DNA of 64,000 nucleotides from Neptuniibacter marinus (GCF_001597725.1 NZ_LUTR01000005.1:84213-148212), one strand, 5' to 3'; positions 9,932-19,944 are shown, counted from the first letter of the stretch. The notes: generated by a model from the letters alone, not told the origin. Numbers and translations are program-made.

Positions 9932-10750
9932 TCAATCTAATTCTCGAGCAAGAATTGATTGCAGTTTTCGAGTTATGGAACCGATCTTATAATGATTATG
10001 ATCTAAAGCAACGATTGGCCAGATACCAATTAGACTATTACAAATAAATGCTTCACTCGCTTCACTCAAGACGGATGGGGCAAAGCGCCCTTCCACAACC
10101 CTTACACCCTCTCTGTGTGATAGAGAGATAATATGATCCCGCATCACACCTTTAACCCCACAACGGTCAATAAGCGGCGTCTGAAGCTCTCCTGCTACGG
10201 AATTAAACCAAAACAGGTTACTCATTGTACCTTCAATCAGAAAACCTTCAGCATCTAGCATAATCCCTTCTGCAATATTAGGATCATGCCACTCATTACG
10301 AGCCATTATCTGGTCTAAACGATTCAGATGCTTTAATTGCGCCAACACAGGATTAAGAGGCAAACGATAGTCACATAATCGGGTAACAACACCCTGATCA
10401 GCCCTATCATAATTTATCACGCGATCAGTTAGCGTCATCACGCGGGTCGCTGAAACCTCTTGAGGCGGCATATAACCGCGAAAGCCATTCCCTCTTGTCA
10501 CGATCAGCTTAAGTGTTTGATCCCCCTGAAACGACAATAGAGCAAGATCTGATTCAATTACAGACTCTATTGCTTCGGGAAAACCTAGCCTTTCTAAGCT
10601 AGAACGCATACGATTTAAATGCTGAGATAAAAGCTGTGGGCGCCCATCTACAACAGCAATCGTTTCAAATACCCCATCGCCGTAACAAAATCCCCGATCA
10701 GTAACCTTTATCTGATCAGTAGGAATCCCATTTACCCAAACAGCTTGCAT
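9932..10750 (-). CDS. pabC: aminodeoxychorismate lyase
   Basis: This is a 272-residue fold-type IV PLP enzyme. Visible elements are RGFCYGDGVFET near 19-30, the PLP lysine in LAQLKHLNRLDQ and the EGTMSNLFWF loop that binds the cofactor phosphate. It releases pyruvate from 4-amino-4-deoxychorismate to give p-aminobenzoate for folate. Placement between fabF and mltG is the usual gammaproteobacterial arrangement and separates it from branched-chain aminotransferases. Confidence 0.92.
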   Translation of the reverse strand: MQAVWVNGIPTDQIKVTDRGFCYGDGVFETIAVVDGRPQLLSQHLNRMRSSLERLGFPEAIESVIESDLALLSFQGDQTLKLIVTRGNGFRGYMPPQEVSATRVMTLTDRVINYDRADQGVVTRLCDYRLPLNPVLAQLKHLNRLDQIMARNEWHDPNIAEGIMLDAEGFLIEGTMSNLFWFNSVAGELQTPLIDRCGVKGVMRDHIISLSHREGVRVVEGRFAPSVLSEASEAFICNSLIGIWPIVALDHNHYKIGSITRKLQSILARELD

Positions 10751-10767
10751 AACTTACCTAATAATAA

Positions 10768-12006
10768 TTATATTTTCTTAAAGAGTAGTGATGCGTTAGT
10801 CCCACCAAAGCCAAAGGAATTGGATAAAGCGGCCTCTATAACACACGCTTGCGGCGTATGAGGCACATAATTCAGATCACAGCCTTCAGATGGTTGATCT
10901 AAATTAATAGTTGCGGGTGCGATTTGATGCTTCAAGGCTTTTACACAGAATATAGCTTCAACAGCGCCCGCAGCTCCGAGTAGATGCCCTATCATTGATT
11001 TTGTTGAACTCATCCGAACATTATCAGCCGCACTCCCTAAAACCTGTTTAGCTGCATTAGATTCAGCTACATCCCCTGCGGGAGTCGAAGTGCCATGCGC
11101 ATTAATATAATTAATTTTATCTAATGTGATTTTAGCGTCCGCAATTGAGTTACTCATCGCTAATGCAGCCCCTTCTCCCGATTCAGGCGGCGCGGTCATA
11201 TGATAAGCATCATCACTCATACCAAAGCCAGCTAACTCGCAATAGATATCTGCGCCTCTCGCTTTAGCATGTTCATACTCTTCAAGAACAAGTATGCCTG
11301 CTCCATCCCCAAGAACAAAACCATCACGATCTTTATCCCAAGGACGACTAGCCGCTTCTGGGTCTTCATTACGGGTCGATAAAGCTCTAGCCGCTGAAAA
11401 ACCAGCAATGCCTAAAGGCGTTGTTGCCATCTCAGCACCGCCGGCCAACATAACATCAGCATCGCCATATTGAATCATACGCATTGCCTGACCAATATTG
11501 TGCGTTCCTGTTGTACAGGCTGTTGTAATAGCAATATTAGGCCCTTTAAAACCATACTTAATCGCTAAGTTACCGGAAATCATATTAATAATACTACCGG
11601 GAACAAAAAAAGGAGAAACTCGACGAGGACCCGACTGACTAAGTATATCGATATTCTTCTCAATCATTGGTAAGCCACCAATGCCTGAACCTATTGCGCA
11701 TCCTATGCGTCCAGCATTTTTCTCCGTAACTTCGAAACCAGCATCTTCAATTGCCTGTATCCCTGCAGCCAACCCGTACTGGATAAAAAGATCCATTTTA
11801 CGCGCTTCTTTTTGGCTCACATATTGAGTTACATCGAAGTTTTTAACTGAGGAAGCAAAACGCGTCCCATAGGAGGATGCATCGAAGTGAGTAATAGGTG
11901 CCGCACCACTTTTACCCAATAATAACTGGGACCAAGTTTCAGCAACGGTATTACCTATTGGCGTTAACATGCCAATTCCAGTGACAACTACACGCCTATG
12001 TGCCAT
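10768..12006 (-). CDS. fabF: beta-ketoacyl-ACP synthase II
   Basis: This 412-residue condensing enzyme extends acyl-ACP with malonyl-ACP. The catalytic cysteine lies in the [11 protein letters not shown] motif, and the two histidines in [11 protein letters not shown] and [10 protein letters not shown]. The length and motif set are typical of FabF rather than FabB. A stem-loop with a T-rich tail lies between it and acpP, so fabF may be expressed below acpP or from an internal promoter. Confidence 0.95.
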   Translation of the reverse strand: MAHRRVVVTGIGMLTPIGNTVAETWSQLLLGKSGAAPITHFDASSYGTRFASSVKNFDVTQYVSQKEARKMDLFIQYGLAAGIQAIEDAGFEVTEKNAGRIGCAIGSGIGGLPMIEKNIDILSQSGPRRVSPFFVPGSIINMISGNLAIKYGFKGPNIAITTACTTGTHNIGQAMRMIQYGDADVMLAGGAEMATTPLGIAGFSAARALSTRNEDPEAASRPWDKDRDGFVLGDGAGILVLEEYEHAKARGADIYCELAGFGMSDDAYHMTAPPESGEGAALAMSNSIADAKITLDKINYINAHGTSTPAGDVAESNAAKQVLGSAADNVRMSSTKSMIGHLLGAAGAVEAIFCVKALKHQIAPATINLDQPSEGCDLNYVPHTPQACVIEAALSNSFGFGGTNASLLFKKI

Positions 12007-12061
12007 TGAATATCTCCATATACGGAATACAGATGTATAAAATAAGACTGACAGACAAAAG

Positions 12062-12091
12062 AAAAGCCGCGCTATCTAGGATAGGCGGCTT
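12062..12091 (-). terminator. stem-loop terminator/attenuator between acpP and fabF
   Basis: Read on the minus strand, AAGCCGCCTATC pairs with GATAGCGCGGCTT with one bulged G and a 3-base loop, followed by TTTCTTTTG. It sits 24 bases after the acpP stop. Its probable effect is to end many acpP transcripts while letting some continue into fabF. Confidence 0.75.
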
Positions 12092-12115
12092 GTCAGAGAT
12101 TCGTGCTATTAGCGA

Positions 12116-12349
12116 TTACTGGTGTGCGTTGATGTAATCGATTGCTAGCTGAACTGTAGTGATTTTCTCAGCTTCTTCGTCTGGGATCTCTGTTTCGAAT
12201 TCTTCTTCTAGAGCCATCACTAGCTCAACAGTGTCTAGGGAGTCAGCGCCCAGATCTTCAACGAAAGAAGCTTCTTGAGTAACTTCTTCTTCTTTAACAC
12301 CCAACTGCTCTGCGATGATCTTTTTTACGCGCTCTTCAATGCTGCTCAT
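12116..12349 (-). CDS. acpP: acyl carrier protein
   Basis: The 77-residue acidic four-helix protein has the phosphopantetheine serine at residue 37 in [15 protein letters not shown]. It carries acyl chains for FabD, FabG, FabF and PlsX, all encoded around it. The 180-base gap to fabG is larger than other gaps in the cluster and may hold a dedicated promoter, which fits the high demand for ACP. Confidence 0.97.
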   Translation of the reverse strand: MSSIEERVKKIIAEQLGVKEEEVTQEASFVEDLGADSLDTVELVMALEEEFETEIPDEEAEKITTVQLAIDYINAHQ

Positions 12350-12529
12350 ATCTCTTCCTATCTTCTTATTAACACCATATACCGATTTAGCATACGGAAA
12401 GAAATTTTATTAAAAGCACTTCAGCCAACCAAGTTAACTTAAACCTAATTCAGCTAAAATGAAAACATTCTCTACCTGACGGCACATTATCAACATTTCG
12501 AGGAAAAAAACAATTCCCTGAGGCCGCTT

Positions 12530-13273
12530 TTAGCCCATATACATGCCACCATTGACCTGAATCGACTCTCCAGTCACATATCCGCCACTTTCGCTGGCTA
12601 AAAAACCAACAACTGATGCAATTTCTTCGGGTCGCCCAAGGCGATTCAGAGGAATTTGTGATTTCAACGCTTCTTTATGCTCATCAGCAAGCCCACTGGT
12701 CATATCGGTATCGATAAACCCAGGCGCAACACAGTTTACCGTAATATTACGGGAACCCACCTCACGCGCTAATGCACGTGTAAAGCCTTCCATGCCTGAT
12801 TTAGCGGCCGCATAATTAGCTTGTCCAGCATTACCCATAGATGCAACTACTGAGCTGACGCTTATAATACGTCCCCAGCGAGCTTTGGTCATGCCTCTTA
12901 GGCAGCCTTTAACCAAGCGAAAAACGGAATTGAGATTAGTATTTAAAACTGAATCCCATTCATCATCTTTCATACGCATCAAGATATTATCACGAGTAAT
13001 ACCTGCATTATTAACAAGTATCTCGATTGTACCGAAATCTGTTTGTACTGTTTTAAGAACACCGGCAACGGAGTCACTACTTGCAACATCCAAAACTAAG
13101 CCTGTACCTTTAATACCAGATTCGGATAGATAATCGCTAATGGAAGTAGCGCCATTTTCACTTGTTGCAGTGCCAATAACAATCGCTCCCTGCTTACCAA
13201 GCTCAAGCGCAATTGCTTTACCTATACCGCGTGTTGCGCCGCTTACAAGCGCTACCTTACCTTCAATACTCAT
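12530..13273 (-). CDS. fabG: 3-oxoacyl-ACP reductase
   Basis: This 247-residue short-chain dehydrogenase has the NADPH loop GATRGIG (residues 12-18), the NNAG motif and the catalytic set Asn, Ser (ISVSSV), Tyr and Lys (NYAAAKSG). It reduces 3-oxoacyl-ACP to 3-hydroxyacyl-ACP. The C-terminus GGYVTGESIQVNGGMYM is the FabG tail. It is 24 bases downstream of fabD on the minus strand. Confidence 0.96.
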   Translation of the reverse strand: MSIEGKVALVSGATRGIGKAIALELGKQGAIVIGTATSENGATSISDYLSESGIKGTGLVLDVASSDSVAGVLKTVQTDFGTIEILVNNAGITRDNILMRMKDDEWDSVLNTNLNSVFRLVKGCLRGMTKARWGRIISVSSVVASMGNAGQANYAAAKSGMEGFTRALAREVGSRNITVNCVAPGFIDTDMTSGLADEHKEALKSQIPLNRLGRPEEIASVVGFLASESGGYVTGESIQVNGGMYMG

Positions 13274-13297
13274 TCTTATTATTCCTTGCTCGTACGA

Positions 13298-14230
13298 TTA
13301 TGCATTAAGCGCTTTTTCAAGGCCCGCCGCATCATTAATCGCAGCTACGATCAGAGGTCTATGAATTTTTTTATTCAGGCCGGATAATACTTTGCCTGGC
13401 CCACATTCTAGTGCGTTTTCAATACCTTGCGCGACCATATTTTGAACGCTTTTGGTCCAAAGTACAGGGCTATACAGCTGACTTAACAGATTTTCTTTTA
13501 ACTCATCAACTGATGAGGGTACTTTCGCCGTCGTGTTTTGTAAAACCTGAATTTTCGGCATACGAACTTCAATATTTGATAGCTCAATTGCCATCTGCTC
13601 AGCGGCAGGTCTCATTAAATCACAATGAGAGGGAACACTCACAGGTAAAGGAATTGCTCTTTTTGCGCCCGCTTCTTTACAATTCACAATAGCACGAGCA
13701 ACGGCCTCTTTGTGGCCGGCAATAACAACCTGACCTGGACAGTTGTAATTTACAGGTGAAACCACTTCGCCCTGCTCTGCATCTATACAAGCACGTACAA
13801 TAGCAGCATCTTCAAGACCAAGAATGGCAGCCATAGCACCTGCACCCGCAGGAACAGCCGTTTGCATGAATTCACCGCGCAGTTTCACAAGCTTCACGCC
13901 ATCTGCAAAACTAATAGCACCAGCACAAACCAGCGCGGTGTACTCTCCTAAACTATGACCGGCAAGAACAGTAGGCATTTCACCCCCCATCTCCTGCCAA
14001 AGTCGCCACAAAGCCACACCAGCCGTTAACAGCGCAGGCTGAGTTTTATCTGTCTGATCAAGATCTTCTGAAGGACCGTTCTGAACAAGCTCCCATAGGT
14101 CATAACCTAGAACCTCCGATGCTTCTGCAAAGGTATCGGTGATCACAGGATGAGATTCTGCTAATTCAGCAAGCATTCCCTGTTGTTGGGAGCCTTGTCC
14201 CGGAAAAACAAAAGCGAGTTTTTGCGACAT
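13298..14230 (-). CDS. fabD: malonyl-CoA:ACP transacylase
   Basis: This 310-residue acyltransferase charges ACP with malonate. The nucleophile Ser93 lies in AGHSLGEYTAL (residues 90-100). GQGSQQQGM at 11-19 and the histidine in VPSHCDLM complete the site. The 116-base gap to plsX may hold a promoter. Confidence 0.96.
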   Translation of the reverse strand: MSQKLAFVFPGQGSQQQGMLAELAESHPVITDTFAEASEVLGYDLWELVQNGPSEDLDQTDKTQPALLTAGVALWRLWQEMGGEMPTVLAGHSLGEYTALVCAGAISFADGVKLVKLRGEFMQTAVPAGAGAMAAILGLEDAAIVRACIDAEQGEVVSPVNYNCPGQVVIAGHKEAVARAIVNCKEAGAKRAIPLPVSVPSHCDLMRPAAEQMAIELSNIEVRMPKIQVLQNTTAKVPSSVDELKENLLSQLYSPVLWTKSVQNMVAQGIENALECGPGKVLSGLNKKIHRPLIVAAINDAAGLEKALNA

Positions 14231-14346
14231 GATTTCCTCAAATCGACAATAAAATTAATAGCAAGCCTGCGGATTAATAAAAGAATACAGACCAAAGGGG
14301 CGTAGTTTACAACATTACGAGGTAATTAAAACCGCTATAAAGCGAA

Positions 14347-15363
14347 TCAAGCAAGCTTATGCTCAATTTCATTGCATATCTTACTTGGGAGGTTTTGCTC
14401 TACTTCGGCTACAGCTTGATCTAGCGCATAACCAAAACAGGTTTTATTAGCTGCCCCATGACTCTTGATCACAATTCCTTGCAAACCTAACAAGCTTGCA
14501 CCATTGCGTCGAGATGGGTCCAACTGCTGTTTTATTTCACTCAAAATCGGACTAGCAAGAAAGGCTAATACTTTACGATACAAGCCTTTTTTAAAACTCG
14601 ATTGGAATTTATGGCTCATCAACCGCGCCAAGCCTTCACTGCTTTTAAGCGCTATATTACCGACAAAGCCATCACAAACAACAACATCGGCCTTGCCTTT
14701 GTATATATCATCCCCTTCAATGTAGCCGATATAATTAAGGCCACCCTTCTCTTCAATTAAGCGAGAAGCAAGCTTAACCTGCTCATTACCTTTAACTTCC
14801 TCGGCGCCTATATTGAGCAAGCCGATTCTAGGCTCAGCTATACCATCCACCGCTTGCACCATTACAGACCCCATTATAGCAAACTGAAGAAGGTGCTCAG
14901 CACTGCAATCAACATTAGCGCCAAGGTCAAGTATGTGGCAATGCCCATCAGCAGTCGGAACAGTTGAAGTAATAGCGGGCCGATCCACATTAGGCAATGT
15001 GCGTAATATATAACGCCCCAAAACCATCAACGCTCCAGTATTTCCAGCACTGACACAGGCCTGCGCCTGCTTATCACCAACCAACTGAAGCGCTTTAAAC
15101 ATTGAGGACTCTTGACCGTTACGAAGCGTTAGCGAAGGTTTTGCGCACATTGAGATAGTCTCAGCCGCATGAACAACATCAAGACGACAGGCAATTTCAG
15201 AGTTTAGCTGAGTCAAAAGAGGGGTAATAGCTTCTTGATGGCCAACAAGTTTGACCGAAAGATGCGGGTAACGTTTTAATGCGTCGATTGTAGCGGGGAT
15301 CGTAATGCGGGGACCGAAGTCCCCGCCCATCACATCAACTGCAATGGTGTAGTAGGCTGACAA
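14347..15363 (-). CDS. plsX: phosphate acyltransferase PlsX
   Basis: The 338-residue enzyme makes acyl-phosphate from acyl-ACP for PlsY in phospholipid synthesis. Motifs include IAVDVMGGDFGPR near 7-19, SAGNTGALMVLGR, NIGAEEVKGNE and CDGFVGNIALKS. The start is TTG at 15363, only 2 bases after the rpmF stop, with AGGA about 11 bases upstream inside rpmF. The first ATG (residue 11) falls inside the conserved VMGGD motif, so the TTG is needed. This suggests translational coupling to L32. Confidence 0.94.
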   Translation of the reverse strand: MSAYYTIAVDVMGGDFGPRITIPATIDALKRYPHLSVKLVGHQEAITPLLTQLNSEIACRLDVVHAAETISMCAKPSLTLRNGQESSMFKALQLVGDKQAQACVSAGNTGALMVLGRYILRTLPNVDRPAITSTVPTADGHCHILDLGANVDCSAEHLLQFAIMGSVMVQAVDGIAEPRIGLLNIGAEEVKGNEQVKLASRLIEEKGGLNYIGYIEGDDIYKGKADVVVCDGFVGNIALKSSEGLARLMSHKFQSSFKKGLYRKVLAFLASPILSEIKQQLDPSRRNGASLLGLQGIVIKSHGAANKTCFGYALDQAVAEVEQNLPSKICNEIEHKLA

Positions 15364-15365
15364 TA

Positions 15366-15545
15366 TTACTCGTCGTCCTGCTTAATTACTTGCTTACCAC
15401 GGTAGAAACCGTCAGCAGATACATGGTGACGAAGATGCGTTTCACCTGTAGTAGTTTCTACAGATAGAGTCGGGTTTCCTAGCGCATCGTGTGAACGACG
15501 CATATCGCGACGGGAACGTGACTTCTTACTTTTCTGAACTGCCAT
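15366..15545 (-). CDS. rpmF: 50S ribosomal protein L32
   Basis: A 59-residue basic protein, recovered by translating the gap between plsX and yceD. It begins [20 protein letters not shown] and has the L32 core [19 protein letters not shown]. Position between yceD and plsX is universal in this group. The family's usual zinc cysteines are absent here (no Cys at all), which is common in gammaproteobacterial L32. Its stop is 2 bases upstream of the plsX TTG. Confidence 0.95.
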   Translation of the reverse strand: MAVQKSKKSRSRRDMRRSHDALGNPTLSVETTTGETHLRHHVSADGFYRGKQVIKQDDE

Positions 15546-15568
15546 GACTAAATAGCTCCTGGTTCTTT

Positions 15569-16087
15569 CTATTTGTTATTGGCTTTTAATTGCGCCAACA
15601 CACTAAATGGATTCGGTTTATCGTTGTTTTCTGCCACTGCCCCGGCATCGCCGTATGAAGTTTTGATCGAGCAATCATCATGATAAGCATCATGGGGAAG
15701 ACTCAAAATCAACTCTTCTTCAACCACAGAAAGCAACTCAATCTCTTCATCCCCTACTATCAGAGGATCATAAATGCGAGGAAGCTGTTTTGCAGCATCT
15801 TCACTGGCAGCAAGGCCAAGATTAAAATCTACCTCTACGGCAACCTCTACTGGATCTAAACAACGTTGACACGTCATGAAAACATGACCTTCAGCGCTGC
15901 CAGTAATGGTACGAATACGCTGTTCATCAACAGCAAACTGGAGATCGACATCAATAGAGCCTTCTGTACCAATCAATGATTGGCAAAGTATAGGCATCTT
16001 ATCTAAGGCGACTGCACCTGTTATCCGCACTTCCCGCTCAGCAAGTTTTCGCGGGTCTACTTTGTTAGGTAATGGACCGTTTGACAT
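15569..16087 (-). CDS. yceD: YceD family protein (DUF177)
   Basis: The 172-residue protein sits 23 bases upstream of rpmF, as in most proteobacteria. The family core is visible in [25 protein letters not shown] with a CxxC pair and in the EEELILSLP segment near the C-terminus. YceD homologs are linked to 23S rRNA accumulation in plants and bacteria, and the molecular role is not settled. It starts the minus-strand run yceD-rpmF-plsX and diverges from yceF. Confidence 0.9.
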   Translation of the reverse strand: MSNGPLPNKVDPRKLAEREVRITGAVALDKMPILCQSLIGTEGSIDVDLQFAVDEQRIRTITGSAEGHVFMTCQRCLDPVEVAVEVDFNLGLAASEDAAKQLPRIYDPLIVGDEEIELLSVVEEELILSLPHDAYHDDCSIKTSYGDAGAVAENNDKPNPFSVLAQLKANNK

Positions 16088-16198
16088 AAGCGCGCAATTC
16101 TAGGGCTCGAAAACCCATCTGTCAAAGACTTTGGGGTTTAATTATGTAATAAAACCGCTAATATTCGAGCCTTCATACATTAACGGTTAAAAAAAGAC

Positions 16199-16777
16199 AT
16201 GAGAAACCTGATTTTAGCATCTAGTTCACCGTTTCGTCGTCAAATTTTAGACAAACTACAGCTTAAATACGCCTGCATTTCTCCAGATATAGATGAATCA
16301 CCTCTAGCTAATGAAACACCCGAGGATCTCGTTGCACGATTAGCCATAGAAAAGGCACAAAAAGTAGCTGGCACTGAGCCTGATAGCTTAATCATAGGCT
16401 CAGACCAAGTCGCTGTTTTAGGCAATGAAATTTTAGGTAAGCCCCATACTCATGAAAATGCAGTCAAACAGCTACAAAAACTATCAGGACACACCGTTAC
16501 TTTTTTAACAGGCCTAGCCCTGATTAATTCAAAAAGTGGTGAGGTTCAAAGCGAAACGGTGCCATTTAACGTTGTTTTTAGAACATTAACAGATGAGATG
16601 ATTGAACATTACCTGCATGCAGAGCAGCCTTATAATTGCGCAGGCAGTTTTAAATCAGAAGCACTCGGCATCGTATTGTTTGAACGTTTAGAAGGTGAAG
16701 ACCCAAACACCCTTATCGGCCTCCCTTTAATTCGTTTGGTGCGTATGCTGGAAAAAGAGGGGCTCAATGTCCTGTAG
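16199..16777 (+). CDS. yceF: m7GTP pyrophosphatase YceF (Maf family)
   Basis: This 192-residue Maf-fold nucleotide pyrophosphatase has the N-terminal signature LASSSPFRRQIL (residues 6-17), the catalytic Asp in IIGSDQVAV and the AGSFKSEALG stretch near 152-161. The SPFRR wording and the neighbourhood of yceD-rpmF place it in the YceF subfamily, which hydrolyses N7-methyl-GTP. It is the only plus-strand gene inside the cluster, divergent from yceD and convergent with sppA. Confidence 0.92.
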   Translation: MRNLILASSSPFRRQILDKLQLKYACISPDIDESPLANETPEDLVARLAIEKAQKVAGTEPDSLIIGSDQVAVLGNEILGKPHTHENAVKQLQKLSGHTVTFLTGLALINSKSGEVQSETVPFNVVFRTLTDEMIEHYLHAEQPYNCAGSFKSEALGIVLFERLEGEDPNTLIGLPLIRLVRMLEKEGLNVL

Positions 16778-16810
16778 CCGCTAGAGTTTACCGCTAACGG
16801 TGTGTTAGAT

Positions 16811-16842
16811 AAAAAAATGGAGGGCTTAGCCCTCCATTTTTC
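16811..16842. terminator. bidirectional terminator between yceF and sppA
   Basis: An inverted repeat ATGGAGGGC/GCCCTCCAT with a short TTA centre is flanked by A6 on the left and T5 on the right, so it works in both directions. It lies 33 bases after yceF and 15 bases after sppA. Confidence 0.92.
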
Positions 16843-16857
16843 TCATAAGCACGCTAA

Positions 16858-17937
16858 TTAGCGCAGTTGTGCACCCTGACTTAAGCCCAGCTGTGCACTT
16901 ATCGCTTTGGTAAAACTAACACCAAGCTCATCCACAATCTGCTTCCATGGTTGGCGCTTTGGTGTGTAGTCAACAAGCTTCTCGACTTTAACGACTTCTC
17001 GCGCCACTGAACTCGTGCTGCCCAAGCCATCAATAAGACCTAAATCAACGGCCTGCTCTCCCGTCCATACAAGGCCACTAAACAATCGAGGATCGTCTTT
17101 TAAGCGATCACCACGCCCCTGCTTAACTTGATCAATAAACTGCTTGTGCGTGGTGTTAAGTACACTTTGCCAAAACTCTTTTTCGGCTTCATTACTTGGT
17201 GAGTAAGGGTCAAGAAAAGCCTTATGCTCACCTGCAGTATAAAGGCGGCGTTCGACCCCGACTTTATCCATTAGGTCAACAAAGCCAAACCCGCCTGCCA
17301 CAACACCAATAGAGCCTACTAAGCTTGCTTTATCTGCATAGATAGCATCCGATGCAGCCGCTATATAATAAGCTCCTGACGCACCAATATCCGCGATAAC
17401 AGAATAGAGAGGCTTCTCCGGGTGCATCGTGCGAAGGCGCTTAATCTCATCATAGATATAGCCCGCTTGAACAGGACTACCGCCAGGACTATTTATACGC
17501 AAAACAACCGCTTTTGCATTGTCTTCTTCAAAAGCTTCACGGAGTGACCAGATAATCGCGTCGGCACTCGCCTCATCATCAGCACTAATGGGTCCTTTCA
17601 CTTCTATAACTGCAGTATGTGCTTCAAGTGAGGAGCTTTTTTCTAGATCATTATTAAAAAGTAGAAGACCCATCAACGCAAACAGGTACCCAAAAGTCAG
17701 AAATTTAAAGAAGATCCCCCAGCGACGTGCTCTACGCTGTTCGACAAACATCCCATTTAAGAGTTTCTCTATAAGCTTCCACTCTTTTTTACTTGAGGAG
17801 TCTTGTTTAGCATTCTCTACCGCTTTACCTAATTTACTATTCGCATCTATATCAGATTGAGTATCACTTACTGAATCATTAATAGCTTCGTCTTCTGACG
17901 CTTGGCCTTTTTTTTCATTCCATGGATTATCAGACAC
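16858..17937 (-). CDS. sppA: signal peptide peptidase SppA (S49, short form)
   Basis: This 359-residue inner-membrane serine protease has a cytoplasmic charged N-terminus and one transmembrane segment near residues 75-95. A single S49 domain follows. The nucleophile Ser is in ADIGASGAYYIAAASD and the general-base Lys in TAGEHKAFLDPYSP. The short form matches the 36-kDa type rather than the 67-kDa E. coli SppA. It cleaves remnant signal peptides. The HAD gene is 12 bases upstream. Confidence 0.92.
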   Translation of the reverse strand: MSDNPWNEKKGQASEDEAINDSVSDTQSDIDANSKLGKAVENAKQDSSSKKEWKLIEKLLNGMFVEQRRARRWGIFFKFLTFGYLFALMGLLLFNNDLEKSSSLEAHTAVIEVKGPISADDEASADAIIWSLREAFEEDNAKAVVLRINSPGGSPVQAGYIYDEIKRLRTMHPEKPLYSVIADIGASGAYYIAAASDAIYADKASLVGSIGVVAGGFGFVDLMDKVGVERRLYTAGEHKAFLDPYSPSNEAEKEFWQSVLNTTHKQFIDQVKQGRGDRLKDDPRLFSGLVWTGEQAVDLGLIDGLGSTSSVAREVVKVEKLVDYTPKRQPWKQIVDELGVSFTKAISAQLGLSQGAQLR

Positions 17938-17949
17938 AAATCACTCCTG

Positions 17950-18627
17950 TTAGGCAAAAGCGCCTTTACTATCTAACCAATGTTCCAGTTCTGGAAAATT
18001 ATCCACCTCCAAAACCGGATCAAAACCTTTTAAACGATCAATATGATGCGCACCATAACTTACCGCAATCACATCCATACCTGCTCGCTTACCCATTTCG
18101 AGATCATATTCCGTATCGCCGATCATTATTGCTTCAGAGGCAAGAACCCCTGTTTCAGCTAATATTTCTTCCAACATAAGCGGGTTAGGTTTAGATATAG
18201 TTTCATCCGCACAACGCGAAATTTCAAAAAGGTAAGCCAAACCCGTTTGAGCAAAAGCCCTATCTAAACCACGACGACTTTTGCCCGTTGCAACCGCCAT
18301 ACGCATCCCCTTGGCATGCATACTTTCTAAAGTATTTTGCACCCCCGGAAACAAAGGGGTTGGGGTTTCATTAACACCTAAGAAATGATGCCCATACTGA
18401 ACACGCATCTGCTCAATACCAGAATCATCTATATCTGGAATCAGTATTCTGATCGCCTCAGGCAAGCCCAAGCCGATAATATTCATCACAGAAGCACTGG
18501 ATGGCACAGGAAACTCACAATCAAGCGCTGCCGCTTGCATGCTAGAAATGATACGTGCAGTTGAATCAATAACCGTACCATCCCAATCAAAAATCAATAA
18601 CTTATACACAAAACTCCCTTGAGCCAT
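17950..18627 (-). CDS. HAD-IA family hydrolase (phosphoglycolate phosphatase-like)
   Basis: The 225-residue protein has all four HAD motifs: LLIFDWDGTVIDST near 10-23, the Thr in VATGKSRRGL, Lys in TISKPNPLM and MIGDTEYDLEMGKRAG. It most resembles the Gph/YqaB-like phosphatase that sits with sppA in Pseudomonas next to rluC. In this window rluC is not adjacent and nsrR lies upstream instead. The substrate cannot be told from sequence. Confidence 0.88.
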   Translation of the reverse strand: MAQGSFVYKLLIFDWDGTVIDSTARIISSMQAAALDCEFPVPSSASVMNIIGLGLPEAIRILIPDIDDSGIEQMRVQYGHHFLGVNETPTPLFPGVQNTLESMHAKGMRMAVATGKSRRGLDRAFAQTGLAYLFEISRCADETISKPNPLMLEEILAETGVLASEAIMIGDTEYDLEMGKRAGMDVIAVSYGAHHIDRLKGFDPVLEVDNFPELEHWLDSKGAFA

Positions 18628-18765
18628 CTTAAATTAATGAGAATACATCTATATATAGGACTGAGCGCAAACTTCAAGCAAACTTATTAATTATTGACCT
18701 ATATCTTGCTTTACTTAAGTGACGTAACGTATATTTCAGGAACTTATCCTTAAAAAAAGTTAAAA

Positions 18766-19197
18766 ATGCAATTAAGTCGATTTACCGATTATACGCTTCG
18801 CGTGCTTTTCTATGCCGCCATTCATAAAGACCGTCTCGTCACACTTTCAGAGATAGCTAATTACTATGGTATATCTATTGAGCATCTTAGAAAGGTTGTA
18901 CACGCTTTAGCGAAGTCGGGCCATTTAGCCACATTTCGCGGAAAAAAAGGTGGCATAAAATTAGCGCAAGCATCAGCAAAAATAAATCTTGCTGACATTG
19001 TCAATCAATCAGAAGGCTCACAGCCGCTAATTAACTGTGCAGAACAAGCCTGCTGTCTGAGCAATCAATGCTCACTACAAGAGGTCTTAGTTGAGGCCCA
19101 GCAAGCATTTATAAAGGTATTAGAAAAATATACCCTCGAAGATCTGTTAACCAATCCTAAAATGCGCACACTTCTCATTGCTCGCAGTACTGGTTAA
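18766..19197 (+). CDS. nsrR: Rrf2 family regulator NsrR
   Basis: The 143-residue Rrf2 winged-helix protein has its helix-turn-helix around residues 25-50. Cysteines at 91, 96 and 102 (plus an extra one at 97) have the same numbering as the three Fe-S ligands of E. coli NsrR, the nitric-oxide-sensing repressor. This makes NsrR more likely than IscR or a generic Rrf2. There are no obvious NO-response genes adjacent, so its targets lie elsewhere. Confidence 0.88.
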   Translation: MQLSRFTDYTLRVLFYAAIHKDRLVTLSEIANYYGISIEHLRKVVHALAKSGHLATFRGKKGGIKLAQASAKINLADIVNQSEGSQPLINCAEQACCLSNQCSLQEVLVEAQQAFIKVLEKYTLEDLLTNPKMRTLLIARSTG

Positions 19198-19260
19198 CAA
19201 ATCTATCAACGTGTTAAACATTAGTCGTACAAAATGCTAAGGTCATATAAATACATCTAA

Positions 19261-19304
19261 AAAAGCCCAGACTTGAAATGAAAACATCTCAAACACGGGC
19301 TTTT
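19261..19304. terminator. stem-loop between nsrR and rraA
   Basis: AAAAGCCC (19261-19268) pairs with GGGCTTTT (19297-19304), and inner segments TTGA/TCAA and ATG/CAT continue the stem with internal loops. It lies between convergent genes and could end transcription from both. Confidence 0.65.
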
Positions 19305-19320
19305 AAACATAGCTGACAAC

Positions 19321-19812
19321 TTAATCTTCCGATACTTCAAGCTTTTCAGGTGAGATCAATACACCATTATTATCGGCATAGACATATTCTCCTGGGTGGA
19401 AAGTCACACCACCAAACGTCAAGTGAACATTAAGCTCACCTAACCCTTTTTTATCTGTTTTCATTGGATGTGCGCCTAGTGCTTGAACACCAATATTAAG
19501 ATCAGCAATCGCGTTAACATCACGGATACAACCGTAGATAATAATCCCTTCCCAGCCATTAACCGTTGCTTTTTCAGCTAGCATATCACCCAGCATGGCT
19601 TTACGCATCGAGCCACCACCGTCAACAACGAGCACTTTACCTTTACCTGGAAGTGCAACCTGTTCACGAACTAAAGAGTTATCTTCAAATGCTTTCAGCG
19701 TGACAATTTCACCCCCAAAACGCTCTTTACCACCAAAATTACCAAACATTGGTTCTACGACCTGTACCAGGTCTGGAAATTGATCACATAGTTCTGGTAA
19801 AAGATCTTCCAC
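19321..19812 (-). CDS. rraA: RraA family protein
   Basis: The 163-residue protein has the family sequence [20 protein letters not shown], the catalytic-loop GCIRDV and the acidic C-terminus. Members act either as regulators of RNase E activity or as class II 4-hydroxy-4-methyl-2-oxoglutarate aldolases. The aldolase site needs the conserved Arg and Asp in GCIRD, which are present. Genomic context does not decide between the roles. Confidence 0.88.
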   Translation of the reverse strand: MEDLLPELCDQFPDLVQVVEPMFGNFGGKERFGGEIVTLKAFEDNSLVREQVALPGKGKVLVVDGGGSMRKAMLGDMLAEKATVNGWEGIIIYGCIRDVNAIADLNIGVQALGAHPMKTDKKGLGELNVHLTFGGVTFHPGEYVYADNNGVLISPEKLEVSED

Positions 19813-19944
19813 AGTTAGCTCCTTAATTGGGATTTATGGCATACAGCTTGGTGCTATATACCGTAAAATAAAACATGTATATTCGCCGATTCATTGTGCA
19901 ATTGCACTACAACTTAGGCAGGAATTTAGGAAACATTAATCCAC

